Positions 16,181-24,634 of a DNA stretch of 41,302 nt are shown here, in pieces; position 1 is the stretch's first letter; each line of letters opens with the position of its first letter. The stretch is taken from the NCBI GenBank assembly GCA_020860575.1, contig JAJBUB010000102.1:1-41302 (forward strand). The letters are read 5' to 3'. Source of the DNA: Clostridiales bacterium. GTDB lineage: Bacteria; Bacillota; Clostridia; Oscillospirales; Oscillospiraceae. The notes below the pieces were generated by a model, which saw nothing but the letters and a program-made list of their open reading frames with translations, searched no databases and was not told the DNA's origin. A program made the translations under genes and the position numbers.

Positions 16181-16211
16181 AGCGGCTCCGGCCTTTGCGG
16201 CCGGGGCCGCT
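16181..16211. terminator. GC-rich hairpin at the right end of the phage cassette
   Basis: A 13-bp stem (16181-16193 with 16199-16211, one wobble pair) and a 5-nt loop, without a T tract. It lies 17 nt after the last phage-like stop codon and before the next host promoter, so it plausibly closes the cassette transcript. Confidence 0.5.
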
Positions 16212-16267
16212 GACCCAGCCCCACAGAGAGGGATAGGAGGGAACTCCCTGATTCTGTAAATTGCGGG

Positions 16268-16296
16268 TTGCATTTTCTCTGCGAACTTGCTATAAT
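16268..16296 (+). promoter_or_regulatory. SigA-type promoter for the cytidylate-kinase-like gene
   Basis: TTGCAT (16268-16273), 17-nt spacer, consensus TATAAT (16291-16296). It marks the return to host genes after the phage-like cassette. Confidence 0.85.
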
Positions 16297-16349
16297 GTAT
16301 TTATCAAAAGTCACGGGCCGTCTGCCCGCACTGAAAGGTCGTGAATCAG

Positions 16350-16991
16350 ATGAAGACATACCCCGTAATCACCATCAGCCGTCAGTTTGGCTCCGGCGGC
16401 GCAGAGATTGGGCGGCTGCTGGCCGCTCAGCTGGAGATCCCCTTCTACGACAATGAGATCATTGAGTTGGCCTCCCAGGAGAGCCATTTCGACCCCAAGC
16501 TCTTCCGTCGTGTGGAGGAGACTACCGCCACCAACAGCTTCCTGTACGCCATCAACCGGCTGGGTGCGGGCAGCGCCTACTCCATGCCCATCAGCGACCA
16601 GCTCTACTCCGTCCAGTCCTCCATCATCCGCACCGTGGCGGACCAGACGCCCGCTGTCATTGTGGGCAGATGCGCCGACGACGTGCTCACCGGCTACACC
16701 AGGACGGTGAACGTCTTTGTCCAGGCCGGGATGGAGGCCCGCATCGCCCGCACCATGGAACGGCTGGCCCTCAACGAGAGCCGGGCCAGGGCCTACGTCA
16801 AGCAGATCGACAAGAGCCGGGCCGCCTATCACAACTTCTACTCCGACCGCACCTGGGGCCGCCGGGAGAACTATCACCTGGTCATCGACACCGACGACCT
16901 GCCCTTCGATGTGGCCGCCTCCATCATCAAGACCTATGTCACCGCCGTCATGGGCGAGGAGCTGGAGCAGGCCAGGGCGGAGCTGGAGTGA
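16350..16991 (+). CDS. Cytidylate kinase-like protein
   Basis: A 213-residue P-loop kinase of the Cytidylate_kin2 family. The nucleotide-binding start is VITISRQFGSGGAEIGRLLA, followed by IPFYDNEIIELAS and the central VIVGRCADDVL. A lid-like segment AYVKQIDKSRAAYHNFYSDR and the C-terminal YHLVIDTDDLPFDVAASII are typical. Members occur widely in Clostridia beside the true cmk and their substrate is not settled, so no gene symbol is given. ATG at 16350 is chosen over an in-frame GTG at 16341 that sits too close to AAAGG. Confidence 0.85.
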   Translation: MKTYPVITISRQFGSGGAEIGRLLAAQLEIPFYDNEIIELASQESHFDPKLFRRVEETTATNSFLYAINRLGAGSAYSMPISDQLYSVQSSIIRTVADQTPAVIVGRCADDVLTGYTRTVNVFVQAGMEARIARTMERLALNESRARAYVKQIDKSRAAYHNFYSDRTWGRRENYHLVIDTDDLPFDVAASIIKTYVTAVMGEELEQARAELE

Positions 16992-17083
16992 GCGGCGCCG
17001 GACCTGACCGCTCAGACAGATCCATTTGCCGTTCGTCCGGAGGACCGCCGTACACAGGCCGGCATAATAACGATCAATAATGA

Positions 17084-17126
17084 CACAGAGCGCACCGTCC
17101 CCTTGCGGGAGGCGGTGCGCTCTGTG
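17084..17126. terminator. Terminator between convergent genes
   Basis: A perfect 14-bp stem (17084-17097 with 17113-17126) followed on the plus strand by ATTTTG. It ends the kinase-like transcript and, with a poorer T tract, may also serve fhs arriving from the other side. Confidence 0.8.
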
Positions 17127-17143
17127 ATTTTGACGGCATTGTT

Positions 17144-18811
17144 TCAAAACAGCCCGGTGATGACCCCGTTCTCGTCCACGTCGATGCGCTCGGCGGCGGG
17201 GACCTTGGGCAGTCCCGGCATGGTCATAATGTCCCCGGTATAGGCTACTACGAACCCGGCTCCGGCGCAGACCTTGACCTTGCGGACGGTGACGGTGAAG
17301 CCCTCCGGCGCGCCCAGCAGGGCGGGGTCGTCGGAGAAGGAATATTGGGTCTTGGCCATGCAGACCGGGAGACGGCCGAAGCCCAGCTCCTCCAGGCGGG
17401 CCAGCTCCTTTTTGGCGGCGGGGAGAAAGTTCACCCCGTCCGCCCGGTAGACCTTTTGGGCCACAGCGATGATCTTGTCCACCAGAGGCAGCTCATCGGG
17501 ATAGGCCATGGTGAACCGGTTCTCTCCCTTGTCAATGGCGGAGAGGACCTCCCGGGCCAGCTCCAGACCGCCCTCGCCGCCCTTGCCCCAGACCTGGCTC
17601 AGAGCCACCCGGACGCCGTATTTGGCGCAGGCGGTGCGGATGAGCTCCAGCTCGGCGGGGGTGTCACAGTCGAACCGGTTGATGGCCACCACAGCGGGGA
17701 GGCCGTAGACCTGGGTGATGTTCTCTACATGGCGGAGCAGATTGGGCAGGCCCCGCTCCAGGGCGGCCAGGTTTTCTTCCTTCAGCTCGCCCTTGGGAAC
17801 GCCCCCGTGGTATTTCAGCGCCCGGACCGTGGCCACGATGACCACCGCGTCCGGGGTCAGCCCGGCAGCCCGGCACTTGATGTCCAAAAACTTCTCTGCC
17901 CCCAGGTCGGCTCCGAAGCCCGCCTCGGTGACGACGTAATCCCCCAGCCGGAGGGCGGCGTCGGTGGCGGCCACAGAGTTGCAGCCGTGGGCGATGTTGG
18001 CAAAGGGTCCGCCGTGGATGAGGGCGGGGGTATGCTCCAGAGTCTGGACCAGGTTGGGCCGGATGGCGTCCTTCAGCAGGGCGGTCATGGCCCCGGCGGC
18101 CTTCAGGTCCCCGGCGGTGACCGGGTCGCCCTTTCGGTTGTAGGCCACGATGATGCGGGAGAGCCGGGCCTTCAGGTCCATCAGGTCACTGGCCAGGCAC
18201 AGGGCGGCCATGACCTCGCTGGCCACCGTGATGTCAAAGCCCTCCTCCCGGGGGACTCCCTGCATCCTGCCGCCCAGGCCACAGACGATGTTGCGCAGCT
18301 GCCGGTCGTTCATGTCCACACAGCGCTTCCAGGTGATGTTCTTCACGTCGATGTCCAGAGCGTTCCCCTGCTGGATGTGGTTGTCCAGCATGGCGGCCAG
18401 CAGGTTGTTGGCGGCCCCGATGGCGTGGAAGTCCCCGGTGAAGTGGAGATTGATGTCCTCCATGGGTACCACCTGGGCATAGCCACCTCCGGCAGCGCCC
18501 CCCTTGATGCCGAATACCGGTCCCAGGGACGGCTCCCGAAGGGCCAGCACCACCTGCTTGTCCAGCCGGTGCAGCGCGTCCGCCAGGCCCACGCTGGTGG
18601 TGGTCTTGCCCTCTCCGGCGGGGGTGGGGGAGATGGCGGTGACCAGGATGAGCTTGCCCTTCCGGGGCTGCTGTTTGACCTGCTTCAAGTCCAGCTTGGC
18701 CTTGTATTTGCCGTATAGCTCCAGGTCATCCGCCGGGATGTGGAGGGACGCGCCGATTTGGGTGATGGGCAGCATCTCTGCGCTCTGAGCGATCTCGATA
18801 TCTGTTTTCAT
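17144..18811 (-). CDS. fhs: Formate-tetrahydrofolate ligase
   Basis: A 555-residue cytosolic enzyme that makes 10-formyl-THF from formate, THF and ATP, feeding purine synthesis and, in acetogens, the Wood-Ljungdahl methyl branch. Seen: P-loop segment [53 protein letters not shown], the conserved NIAHGCNSV and C-terminal [12 protein letters not shown]. Full family length, no defects. ATG at 18811 follows AAAAGGAGG. It is transcribed alone from a promoter whose leader is a ZTP riboswitch, so expression should rise when 10-formyl-THF runs short. Confidence 0.97.
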   Translation of the reverse strand: MKTDIEIAQSAEMLPITQIGASLHIPADDLELYGKYKAKLDLKQVKQQPRKGKLILVTAISPTPAGEGKTTTSVGLADALHRLDKQVVLALREPSLGPVFGIKGGAAGGGYAQVVPMEDINLHFTGDFHAIGAANNLLAAMLDNHIQQGNALDIDVKNITWKRCVDMNDRQLRNIVCGLGGRMQGVPREEGFDITVASEVMAALCLASDLMDLKARLSRIIVAYNRKGDPVTAGDLKAAGAMTALLKDAIRPNLVQTLEHTPALIHGGPFANIAHGCNSVAATDAALRLGDYVVTEAGFGADLGAEKFLDIKCRAAGLTPDAVVIVATVRALKYHGGVPKGELKEENLAALERGLPNLLRHVENITQVYGLPAVVAINRFDCDTPAELELIRTACAKYGVRVALSQVWGKGGEGGLELAREVLSAIDKGENRFTMAYPDELPLVDKIIAVAQKVYRADGVNFLPAAKKELARLEELGFGRLPVCMAKTQYSFSDDPALLGAPEGFTVTVRKVKVCAGAGFVVAYTGDIMTMPGLPKVPAAERIDVDENGVITGLF

Positions 18812-18845
18812 GGGGGGACCTCCTTTTCACATTTGCCGGAGGAAC

Positions 18846-18890
18846 AAAAAACCGCACCCCCAGGCAGACAGCCCAGACGGGCGGCTTTTT
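18846..18890 (-). terminator. Riboswitch-controlled terminator before fhs
   Basis: On the minus strand, AAAAAGCCGC pairs with GTGCGGTTTTTT, ending in six T (18846-18851). Its 5' arm overlaps the CCGCCC part of the riboswitch's last stem, so aptamer folding and terminator folding exclude one another. This is the usual design of ZTP ON-switches. Confidence 0.75.
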
Positions 18891-18942
18891 CCTGCCATAC
18901 TCCCTGTGGTATTTCTCCACTTCCGTCAGTCATATGGCTGAT
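18871..18942 (-). promoter_or_regulatory. ZTP (pfl-type) riboswitch aptamer
   Basis: Read on the minus strand: P1 strand GCCATA (18933-18938), then ATGACTGACGG, a GTGG...CCAC stem, CCACAGGGAG, and the closing P1 strand TATGGC (18894-18899). A short linker leads to CCGCCCGTCTGGGC (18871-18884), forming the small 3' hairpin. These match the conserved blocks of the ZTP/ZMP aptamer (family consensus ACUGGCG, CCACNGGGGAG, CCGCCUGGGC). ZTP accumulates when 10-formyl-THF is limiting, and fhs is a well-known target. The ligand is inferred from the family. Confidence 0.88.
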
Positions 18943-18945
18943 GCT

Positions 18946-18974
18946 AAGATAACACGCCCCGGGGGAATTGTCAA
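18946..18974 (-). promoter_or_regulatory. SigA-type promoter for fhs
   Basis: Minus strand TTGACA (18969-18974), 17-nt spacer, TATCTT (18946-18951). The predicted transcript start, near 18939, places the riboswitch P1 stem at the very 5' end of the RNA. Confidence 0.85.
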
Positions 18975-19079
18975 CCGATTTGGCCCCTGTTTTTTCCCTG
19001 CAATCCGGCGAAAAACAGGACAGAGTGACCCTGCTTTCCACGGGCTTCTCTGTCCCTACGAGCGGACAGAAACGGACGA

Positions 19080-19107
19080 CGGCAGCCGGACGGTCCTCCG
19101 GCTGCCG
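19080..19107 (-). terminator. Hairpin ending the ABC exporter operon
   Basis: A perfect 11-bp stem (19080-19090 with 19097-19107) begins 7 nt beyond the exporter stop codon. The following minus-strand sequence has only a short T run. Confidence 0.6.
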
Positions 19108-19113
19108 CTGCGG

Positions 19114-20928
19114 TCAGGTCTCTTTTCCTGCAAACTGTGTCTCGTATAGCTGGGCGTATTTGCCCTTTTGGCTCAGGAGCTGGTCGTGATTGCCCTGCTC
19201 CACGATACGTCCGTGGTCCAGCACCACGATCAAGTCGGCGTCCCGGATAGTGGACAGCCGGTGGGCGATGATAATGCTGGTCCGGTCGTGCATCAGGTTG
19301 GTCATGGCGTCCTGAATCTTCTGCTCCGTCCGGGTGTCCACGCTGGAGGTGGCCTCGTCCAGAATGAGGATCTTCGGGTCGGCCAGGAACGCCCGCCCGA
19401 TGGCCAGCAGCTGCCGCTGGCCCTGGGACAGATTGGCCCCGGACTCGCTGAGCCGGGTGTCGTACCCCTCCGGGAGACGGCAGATCATCTCGTGGCAGTT
19501 GCTCATCCGGGCGGCCCGCTCCACCGCCTGGTCGCTGGCGGCGGGATTGGCGTATTTCAGGTTGTTGCGGACGGTGTCAGAAAAGAGAACCGTGTCCTGT
19601 AACACAATAGCGGTGCCCCGGCGCAGCTCGTCCCGGTCCATGTCCCGGATGTCCGTGCCGTCGATACGGATGGCCCCGCCGTCGATGTCGTAGAACCGCA
19701 TGAGCAGGTTGACCACCGTGGTCTTGCCGCTGCCGGTGGCTCCCACCAGAGCCACCTTCTGTCCGGCCCGCACCTCCAGGTCGAAGTCAAAGAGCACCTG
19801 CTTGCCGGGGTAGTAGGAGAAGTCCACATGGCTGAACCGGACGGTGCCTCCGGCGTTGCCCATGGGCAGCAGACCGGTCTGCTGCTCCGGCTCCTCGTCC
19901 ATGACGGCGAATACCCGCTCAGCTCCCGCCAGAGCCGTCTCGATCTGCCCATAGAGCTGGGCGATCTCCTCGATGGGACGGCTGAACTGCTTGGCGTAGA
20001 CGATAAAGGCGGAGATGACGCCCACGGAGATGGTGCCGTTGATGGCGAACCATCCGCCAAAGGCGGCGATGATGACAAAGCCGATGTTGCCGATCACGTT
20101 CATCACCGGCCCCATGGACCCGCCCAGGCTCTCGGCAAAGATACCGGTCCGGGTGAGCTGTTTGGAAAGAGCCTCGAACTCCGCCACGGCGTTCTCCTGG
20201 CGGTTGTAGGCCACGATGGTGCGGTAGCCTGTGACCATCTCCTCCACGTTGCCGTTGAGCTGGCCCAGCAGCACCTGACGCTTGCGGAAGAAGTGCTTCA
20301 TAGCCCGGGAGAGGTATTTTGTCGCCAGCACCGTCAAAATCACCGTCACGCAGGACAGCAGCGCCAGCTGCCAGCACAGGGTCAGCATCATAATGACCGT
20401 CCCCAGCAGAGTCAGCACCCCGGAGACCAGGGAGCTGAGGGACTGGGAGATGGTGTTGGAGATGTTCTCCACGTCGTTGGTCATACGGCTCATGACGTCG
20501 CCATGGGAGTGGTTGTCCAGATATTTCACCGGGAGGCGGACGATCCTCCGGAACAGGTCGCTGCGCATCTTGCGCACCACGCTCTGGCTCAGCCGGGCGG
20601 AGAGGAGGCTCTGGGAGTAGGTGGCTACGCTGTGGACGGCGTAGAGCACCAGCATCATCTCCAGGATACCGGGGAGCCGGTCAAAGGCACCCTCGGTGAT
20701 GCGGTCGATGGCGCTGCTCTGGAGCTTGGGCGCCCAGACGGTACACAGCACCGTCACCGCTACCGAGGCCAGCAGCACCACCAGGGTTTTCGTCTCGTGG
20801 CTGAAATAGCCCATCAGACGGCGGAGGGTCTCCCCGGCGGACTTGGGCTTTTCCACCTCCTGGTTCCGGTTGCCCCGACGCATACCGGGAGGGGCGACGA
20901 CGGGGGCCTGCTTCTTCTGCTCAGCCAA
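19114..20928 (-). CDS. ABC exporter half-transporter, catalytic-site partner
   Basis: A 604-residue TMD-NBD fusion: a cytosolic N-terminal tail, six membrane helices and one ATPase domain. Motifs: Walker A GATGSGKTTV, signature LSQGQRQ (consensus is LSGGQ), Walker B ILILDEATSSVD with catalytic Glu, and H-loop IIAHRLSTI. It forms a heterodimer with the overlapping upstream gene. A TTG start at 20928 is chosen because GGAGG lies 9 nt upstream inside the end of the partner gene; a GTG at 20937 would abut that site. The coding regions overlap by 8 nt, implying coupled translation. Probable multidrug or peptide/lipid export of the BmrCD/TM287-288 class; substrate unknown. Confidence 0.9.
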   Translation of the reverse strand: MAEQKKQAPVVAPPGMRRGNRNQEVEKPKSAGETLRRLMGYFSHETKTLVVLLASVAVTVLCTVWAPKLQSSAIDRITEGAFDRLPGILEMMLVLYAVHSVATYSQSLLSARLSQSVVRKMRSDLFRRIVRLPVKYLDNHSHGDVMSRMTNDVENISNTISQSLSSLVSGVLTLLGTVIMMLTLCWQLALLSCVTVILTVLATKYLSRAMKHFFRKRQVLLGQLNGNVEEMVTGYRTIVAYNRQENAVAEFEALSKQLTRTGIFAESLGGSMGPVMNVIGNIGFVIIAAFGGWFAINGTISVGVISAFIVYAKQFSRPIEEIAQLYGQIETALAGAERVFAVMDEEPEQQTGLLPMGNAGGTVRFSHVDFSYYPGKQVLFDFDLEVRAGQKVALVGATGSGKTTVVNLLMRFYDIDGGAIRIDGTDIRDMDRDELRRGTAIVLQDTVLFSDTVRNNLKYANPAASDQAVERAARMSNCHEMICRLPEGYDTRLSESGANLSQGQRQLLAIGRAFLADPKILILDEATSSVDTRTEQKIQDAMTNLMHDRTSIIIAHRLSTIRDADLIVVLDHGRIVEQGNHDQLLSQKGKYAQLYETQFAGKET

Positions 20929-22669
20929 CCTGCTCACCCTCCTTTCCCTGGGAGCGGCAGATGTCCCGGTACACCGGGCAGGTGCGCAGCAGCTCCCGGT
21001 GGGAGGCGCAGGCCACCAGCCTGCCATCCTCCAGCACGGCGATCCGGTCCGCGTTCTGCACCGAGGCCACCCGCTGGGCCACGATGATCTTGGTGACGTT
21101 CCCCTTTCTCCGGTTCAGGGCGGCGTAAAGCTCTGCCTCCGTCTTCAGGTCCAGGGCGCTGGTGGCGTCGTCAAAGATGAGGATCTCCGCGTCCTTCAGC
21201 ACCGCACGGCTGATGGCGATGCGCTGCTTCTGGCCCCCGGAGAGGCTCATACCCTTCTCCGCCACCGGAGTGTCGAAGCCGTCGGACTTCCGGTGGATGA
21301 ACTCGGCGGCCTGGGCCACCTCCGCCGCCTCCTCCAGCTCCTCCTGAGTGGCGTCCTCTCTGCCCCAGCGGATGTTCTCTCCCAGGGTGGTGCTGAACAG
21401 CTCGCTCTTTTGCAGGGCGATGGCCACCTTGCCCCGGAGGGCGTGGAGGTCGTACTCCCGCACGTCCACTCCGTCCACCAGGACGGTCCCCTCGGTGGCG
21501 TCGTAGAACCGGGGGATGAGCTGCACCAGGCTGCTCTTGCCGCAGCCGGTGGCCCCCATAATGCCCAGGGTCTCCCCCGGCCGGACGGTCAGACTGATGT
21601 GCCGGAGCACCGGCTCTCCGCTGCCGTCCGGATAGGCGAAGGTCACGTCCCGAAGCTCCACCTGGCCCCTGAGATTGGTTTTCCCGTCGAAGGCCCCGCT
21701 CTCAATGGAGGGGGTGCAGTTGATGACCTCCTCTATCCGCCGGGCGGAGGCAAAGCCCCGGCTCAGGGTCTGGAAAATCATGGCCATCCGCAGAACGGCG
21801 TTCATGATTTGGGAGACATAGGTGATGGCTGCCATCACTGTCCCCGGCGTGGCCCCGCCGGACTGGACCCGGATGCCGCCTACATAGATGACTGCAACAA
21901 CCGACACGTTCAGGACGATGTTCAGCAGAGGGGTCATGGTGGCAAACAGCTCCAGAATGTGCAACTGGGTGCCGATCAGCTCCTCGTTAGCGTTGTCAAA
22001 GCGCTCCTCCTCGTAGGACTCCCGGACGTAGGCCTTGACCACCCTGGCTCCGGTGACGTTCTCCTGCATGACGCTGTTCACCCGGTCCAGCCGCTCCTGG
22101 AGAACGGTGAACAGGGGGGCGGTCTTTCGCAGAAAATACCAGGAGCAGCCCGCCACCAGGGGGAGGGCGCAGGCGATGACCACGCCGAAGCTGAGATCCA
22201 GCGCCAGCATACAGCCGATGCCCCCCAGAAAGAGCAGCAGGGTCCGGAAGCTGCCCCGGATGCACTGCATGACCATGTTCTGGATCTGGGCGATGTCGTT
22301 GGTGATACGGGTCACCAGAGAGCCGGTGGAAAACCGGTTGGTCTGGGCGAAGGACAGAGACATGATCCGCCGGAAGGCCTCCTCCCGGAGATCGCCGCCC
22401 AGGGGCTGACAGCACAGGTTGGCGAACACCCCGGAGAGCACCCCGCAGGTGGCTCCGAAGATGCACCACAAAATCATGTCCCGCCCGGTGGTCAGCACGA
22501 TGTCCAGGTCGCTGACCCCGCCGTTGGAGAGGCCCAGCACCCCCTCGTCCACGATCTCCGCCATGAGCTGGGGCTGGATCAGGTCCATGGAGACCTCCCC
22601 CACCATGGCGATGGGGGCCAAAATCGCCCAGATCCAGTAGCGCTTGATGTACTTCCAGATGCTTTTCAT
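20921..22669 (-). CDS. ABC exporter half-transporter, degenerate-site partner
   Basis: A 582-residue TMD-NBD protein. Walker A GATGCGKSSL and signature LSGGQKQR are normal. Walker B reads ILIFDDATSALD, with Asp in place of the catalytic Glu, and the H-loop reads IIVAQRVASV, with Gln instead of His. These are the marks of the non-hydrolysing site in heterodimeric exporters. Its intact signature would complete the partner's catalytic site, while the partner's LSQGQ faces this degenerate one. ATG at 22669 is preferred over GTG at 22681. It is the first gene of the two-gene operon and has its own promoter. Confidence 0.92.
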   Translation of the reverse strand: MKSIWKYIKRYWIWAILAPIAMVGEVSMDLIQPQLMAEIVDEGVLGLSNGGVSDLDIVLTTGRDMILWCIFGATCGVLSGVFANLCCQPLGGDLREEAFRRIMSLSFAQTNRFSTGSLVTRITNDIAQIQNMVMQCIRGSFRTLLLFLGGIGCMLALDLSFGVVIACALPLVAGCSWYFLRKTAPLFTVLQERLDRVNSVMQENVTGARVVKAYVRESYEEERFDNANEELIGTQLHILELFATMTPLLNIVLNVSVVAVIYVGGIRVQSGGATPGTVMAAITYVSQIMNAVLRMAMIFQTLSRGFASARRIEEVINCTPSIESGAFDGKTNLRGQVELRDVTFAYPDGSGEPVLRHISLTVRPGETLGIMGATGCGKSSLVQLIPRFYDATEGTVLVDGVDVREYDLHALRGKVAIALQKSELFSTTLGENIRWGREDATQEELEEAAEVAQAAEFIHRKSDGFDTPVAEKGMSLSGGQKQRIAISRAVLKDAEILIFDDATSALDLKTEAELYAALNRRKGNVTKIIVAQRVASVQNADRIAVLEDGRLVACASHRELLRTCPVYRDICRSQGKEGEQVG

Positions 22670-22704
22670 ACCATCCCTCACAACTTTTTTGTTAGAATCG
22701 CACT

Positions 22705-22733
22705 ATTGTAGCACACATCATTTTATTTTGCAA
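22705..22733 (-). promoter_or_regulatory. SigA-type promoter for the ABC exporter operon
   Basis: Minus strand TTGCAA (22728-22733), 17-nt spacer, TACAAT (22705-22710), in a short AT-rich stretch. No regulator gene is adjacent. Confidence 0.8.
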
Positions 22734-22793
22734 AAATAATCTCCGGGGACAGCCGAAAAAATCCCGCCGTTCCCATGCTCCCGGACAGCATTT

Positions 22794-22819
22794 GCCCCCG
22801 GACCGTGGGGCCCGGGGGC
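22794..22819 (-). terminator. Hairpin after the inositol-monophosphatase gene
   Basis: GCCCCCGG and CCGGGGGC (22794-22801 and 22812-22819) form an 8-bp stem with a 10-nt loop about 45 nt past the stop. A weak tail (AAATG) follows. Confidence 0.45.
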
Positions 22820-22865
22820 TGTCGATCGCCGTGTGGTCGTGGTGGAAATCCGGAAGGGCGCGGCG

Positions 22866-23651
22866 CTATCTCTGCCGTCCCAGCACCTCCAGAGCCTCCC
22901 CATGTACCTGCCCGTTGGTGGCGAGGATGTCTGCGTTCTCCGTCACGGGCAGAGGGTCTCCCGCCAGGTCAGTACACATTCCCCCGGCCTCCCGGAGGAT
23001 GAGCTGCCCTGCGGCGTAGTCCCAGGGTTTTAAGTTGAATTCAAAGTACAGCTCCGCCCGGCCCGCCGCCACCTTGCACAGCTCCAGAGCGGCGCTGCCG
23101 CCCCGGCGGAGGTCCTCTGTGCGGAGGTAGATCTCCTTCGCCTGCCGGAACACCAGGTCGGCCCGCTCCTTTTCATAGGGGGAGGTCCCGAAAATGGCCA
23201 GGCTGTGCGCCAGGTCGGGGCGTTTGCTGACCCCCATGGGCTGCCCGTTGTACCGGGCGCCCCGGCCCAGGGCGGCGGAGAAGGTCTCCCGCTGAAACGG
23301 GTTGTACACCACCCCCATCACCGCCCGGGTCCCGTCCCACAGGGCCAGGGAGACGGCGCTCTCCCGAAAGCCGTGGATCAGGTTGTTGGTGCCGTCGATG
23401 GGGTCCAAGATCCACAGAGGCCGGTCCCGTCTCTCCGGGCGAACGGCGTCCTCCTCTGCGAGAAAGCCGATCCCGGGCCAGCGGCGGCTCAGCTCCGTCC
23501 GGAGCGTCTCCTGAACCGCCAGATCTGCCTGGGTGACAAAGTCGTCCAGTCCCTTCTCCCGGACCTGACTCACCCGGGTCCTGTCCCGGAAGATGGCCCC
23601 GGTCTGATGGACCAGCCGGATCAGCTCACGTTCTCCCACGTTGTAACGCAT
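22866..23651 (-). CDS. suhB: Inositol monophosphatase family protein
   Basis: A 261-residue Mg2+-dependent sugar-phosphate phosphatase. Metal-binding motifs are visible: FLAEED, then LWILDPIDGTNNLIHGF, and LKPWDYAAGQLILREAGG near the C terminus. The likely substrate is inositol-1-phosphate or a related sugar phosphate; some members act on fructose-1,6-bisphosphate, NADP or 3'-phosphoadenosine phosphates, so specificity is open. ATG at 23651 has GGGAGG 9 nt upstream; the frame stays open beyond it, but through sequence that includes the divergent promoter. Divergent from the ribosomal operon. Confidence 0.88.
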   Translation of the reverse strand: MRYNVGERELIRLVHQTGAIFRDRTRVSQVREKGLDDFVTQADLAVQETLRTELSRRWPGIGFLAEEDAVRPERRDRPLWILDPIDGTNNLIHGFRESAVSLALWDGTRAVMGVVYNPFQRETFSAALGRGARYNGQPMGVSKRPDLAHSLAIFGTSPYEKERADLVFRQAKEIYLRTEDLRRGGSAALELCKVAAGRAELYFEFNLKPWDYAAGQLILREAGGMCTDLAGDPLPVTENADILATNGQVHGEALEVLGRQR

Positions 23652-23769
23652 GAAAACCGCCTCCCTGCGCCTGATTTTCTTCAGTATAGCAGAAAACGGT
23701 CCGGCTGTCGAGGGACCCGCCAAGGCCGGGGGAGTAGACAGGAGACCGCAAAAAACGTTCAAAAAATCC

Positions 23770-23798
23770 TTGACGGTGTGGCAAAACTGTGTTATTCT
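23770..23798 (+). promoter_or_regulatory. SigA-type promoter for rpmG-secE-nusG
   Basis: TTGACG (23770-23775), 17-nt spacer, TATTCT (23793-23798). It lies some 320 nt before rpmG, so the transcript has an unusually long structured leader. Confidence 0.8.
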
Positions 23799-23845
23799 AT
23801 CTCTACCTGTGGAAGCGGGCTTTGTTGTGTTGCGTTTTTTAGCGC

Positions 23846-23872
23846 AGCCGCCCCCGCTCACGGCGGCTTTTT
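23846..23872 (+). terminator. Leader terminator 1
   Basis: A 7-bp GC stem with a 9-nt loop and a T5 tract, about 40 nt after the predicted transcript start. Confidence 0.7.
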
Positions 23873-23977
23873 CGCCACGCAGGGAGGCAGAAACCCTCTG
23901 TCGAAGGATTTTGGTACAGTCTGCGCCTCTGCGCAGTCTGGCCGGTGCTTTGGCGGAAGTTTGCCCCGTTTCGGGTC

Positions 23978-23999
23978 TGCCGGAGGACCGGCATTTTTT
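23978..23999 (+). terminator. Leader terminator 2
   Basis: A perfect 6-bp stem with tetraloop AGGA and a T6 tract, about 125 nt before rpmG. A compact, convincing intrinsic terminator with no gene directly upstream. Confidence 0.8.
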
Positions 24000-24123
24000 G
24001 TGCCCGAGACAACCGAAGGCATCACCGCACAAATGGGTCTGCGACATCTGACGGCGATTTTCCGTCAGCCGCGCTTGCCGATCTGCGTGGTGAAGCCTAA
24101 CACAAACTAAGGAGGTGCCGAAT

Positions 24124-24288
24124 ATGGCGAAAGCCGGCGCACGGGTGAAGATCACCCTGAGATGCTCTGAGTGCAAGCAGAGAAACTACAACACCAACAA
24201 GAACAAGAAGAACACCACTGAAAAGCTGAAGCTGAATAAGTATTGTCCCTTCTGCCGCAAGCACACTGAACACGTTGAGACGAAGTGA
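24124..24288 (+). CDS. rpmG: 50S ribosomal protein L33 (zinc-type)
   Basis: A 54-residue protein of the large ribosomal subunit. It has both Cys pairs, CSEC and CPFC, so it is the zinc-binding (C+) form. The core [20 protein letters not shown] and the C-terminal HTEHVETK are standard. ATG at 24124 follows AAGGAGGTG. The stop lies 23 nt before secE, giving the common rpmG-secE-nusG order. Confidence 0.96.
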   Translation: MAKAGARVKITLRCSECKQRNYNTNKNKKNTTEKLKLNKYCPFCRKHTEHVETK

Positions 24289-24311
24289 TCGGAAAGGGTG
24301 AGTGTGTTTCA

Positions 24312-24623
24312 ATGGCTGAGAATAACGCAATGAACGAGAAGGACGCCGTGCAGGAGTCCGTTCCCGAGAAGAAGGCGGACAAAAAGCAGCCCGCCAAGAA
24401 GGAGAAGAAGCCCAACTGGTTCGTCCGTACCGGAAAGAGCATTGGCAAGTGGCTCCACGAGCTTCGTCTGGAGCTGAAAAAGGTGGTATGGCCCACCCGG
24501 AAGGAAGTGCTCCACAACACCCTGGTGGTCATCGCCTGCGTCCTGGTGGTGGGCGTGTGCATCTGGGTGTTCGACTGGCTGAGCGCCGCCATCGTCCGTG
24601 CCCTCATTAACCTGTTCGCGTGA
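24312..24623 (+). CDS. secE: Preprotein translocase subunit SecE
   Basis: A 103-residue SecYEG subunit that clamps SecY in the membrane. A lysine-rich N-terminal extension of about 40 residues leads to the conserved amphipathic helix ELRLELKKVVWPTRKEVLHN and a single membrane span (TLVVIACVLVVGVCIWVF). ATG at 24312 is chosen; the frame is open back to the rpmG stop but without a better start. Spacing from AAAGGG to the ATG is on the long side. Confidence 0.93.
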   Translation: MAENNAMNEKDAVQESVPEKKADKKQPAKKEKKPNWFVRTGKSIGKWLHELRLELKKVVWPTRKEVLHNTLVVIACVLVVGVCIWVFDWLSAAIVRALINLFA

Positions 24624-24634
24624 GGATACGGGAA

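Larger units (their letters stand above)
23805..24123 (+). promoter_or_regulatory. Long structured leader of rpmG-secE-nusG with two internal terminators
   Basis: About 319 nt without a convincing gene, forming most of the 472-nt gap between suhB and rpmG. Terminator 1: AGCCGCC (23846-23852) with GGCGGCT (23862-23868), then TTTTT. A hairpin CTGCGC/GCGCAG lies at 23921-23936. Terminator 2: TGCCGG-AGGA-CCGGCA (23978-23993) followed by six T. A third stem CTGACGG/CCGTCAG (24048-24068) has no T run. The arrangement suggests attenuation of the operon or one or two small RNAs upstream of it. No known riboswitch, T-box or tRNA is recognised. Confidence 0.6.

Noticed and set aside
6200-16340. Attachment-site repeats or a tRNA at the ends of the phage-like cassette
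   Set aside because: Reading both flanks I found no shared direct repeat and no tRNA cloverleaf. A short degenerate site could be missed by eye.
20843-22711. 622-codon open frame antisense to the ABC exporter genes
   Set aside because: Shadow of the exporter coding sequence; no recognisable domain and no proper start site.
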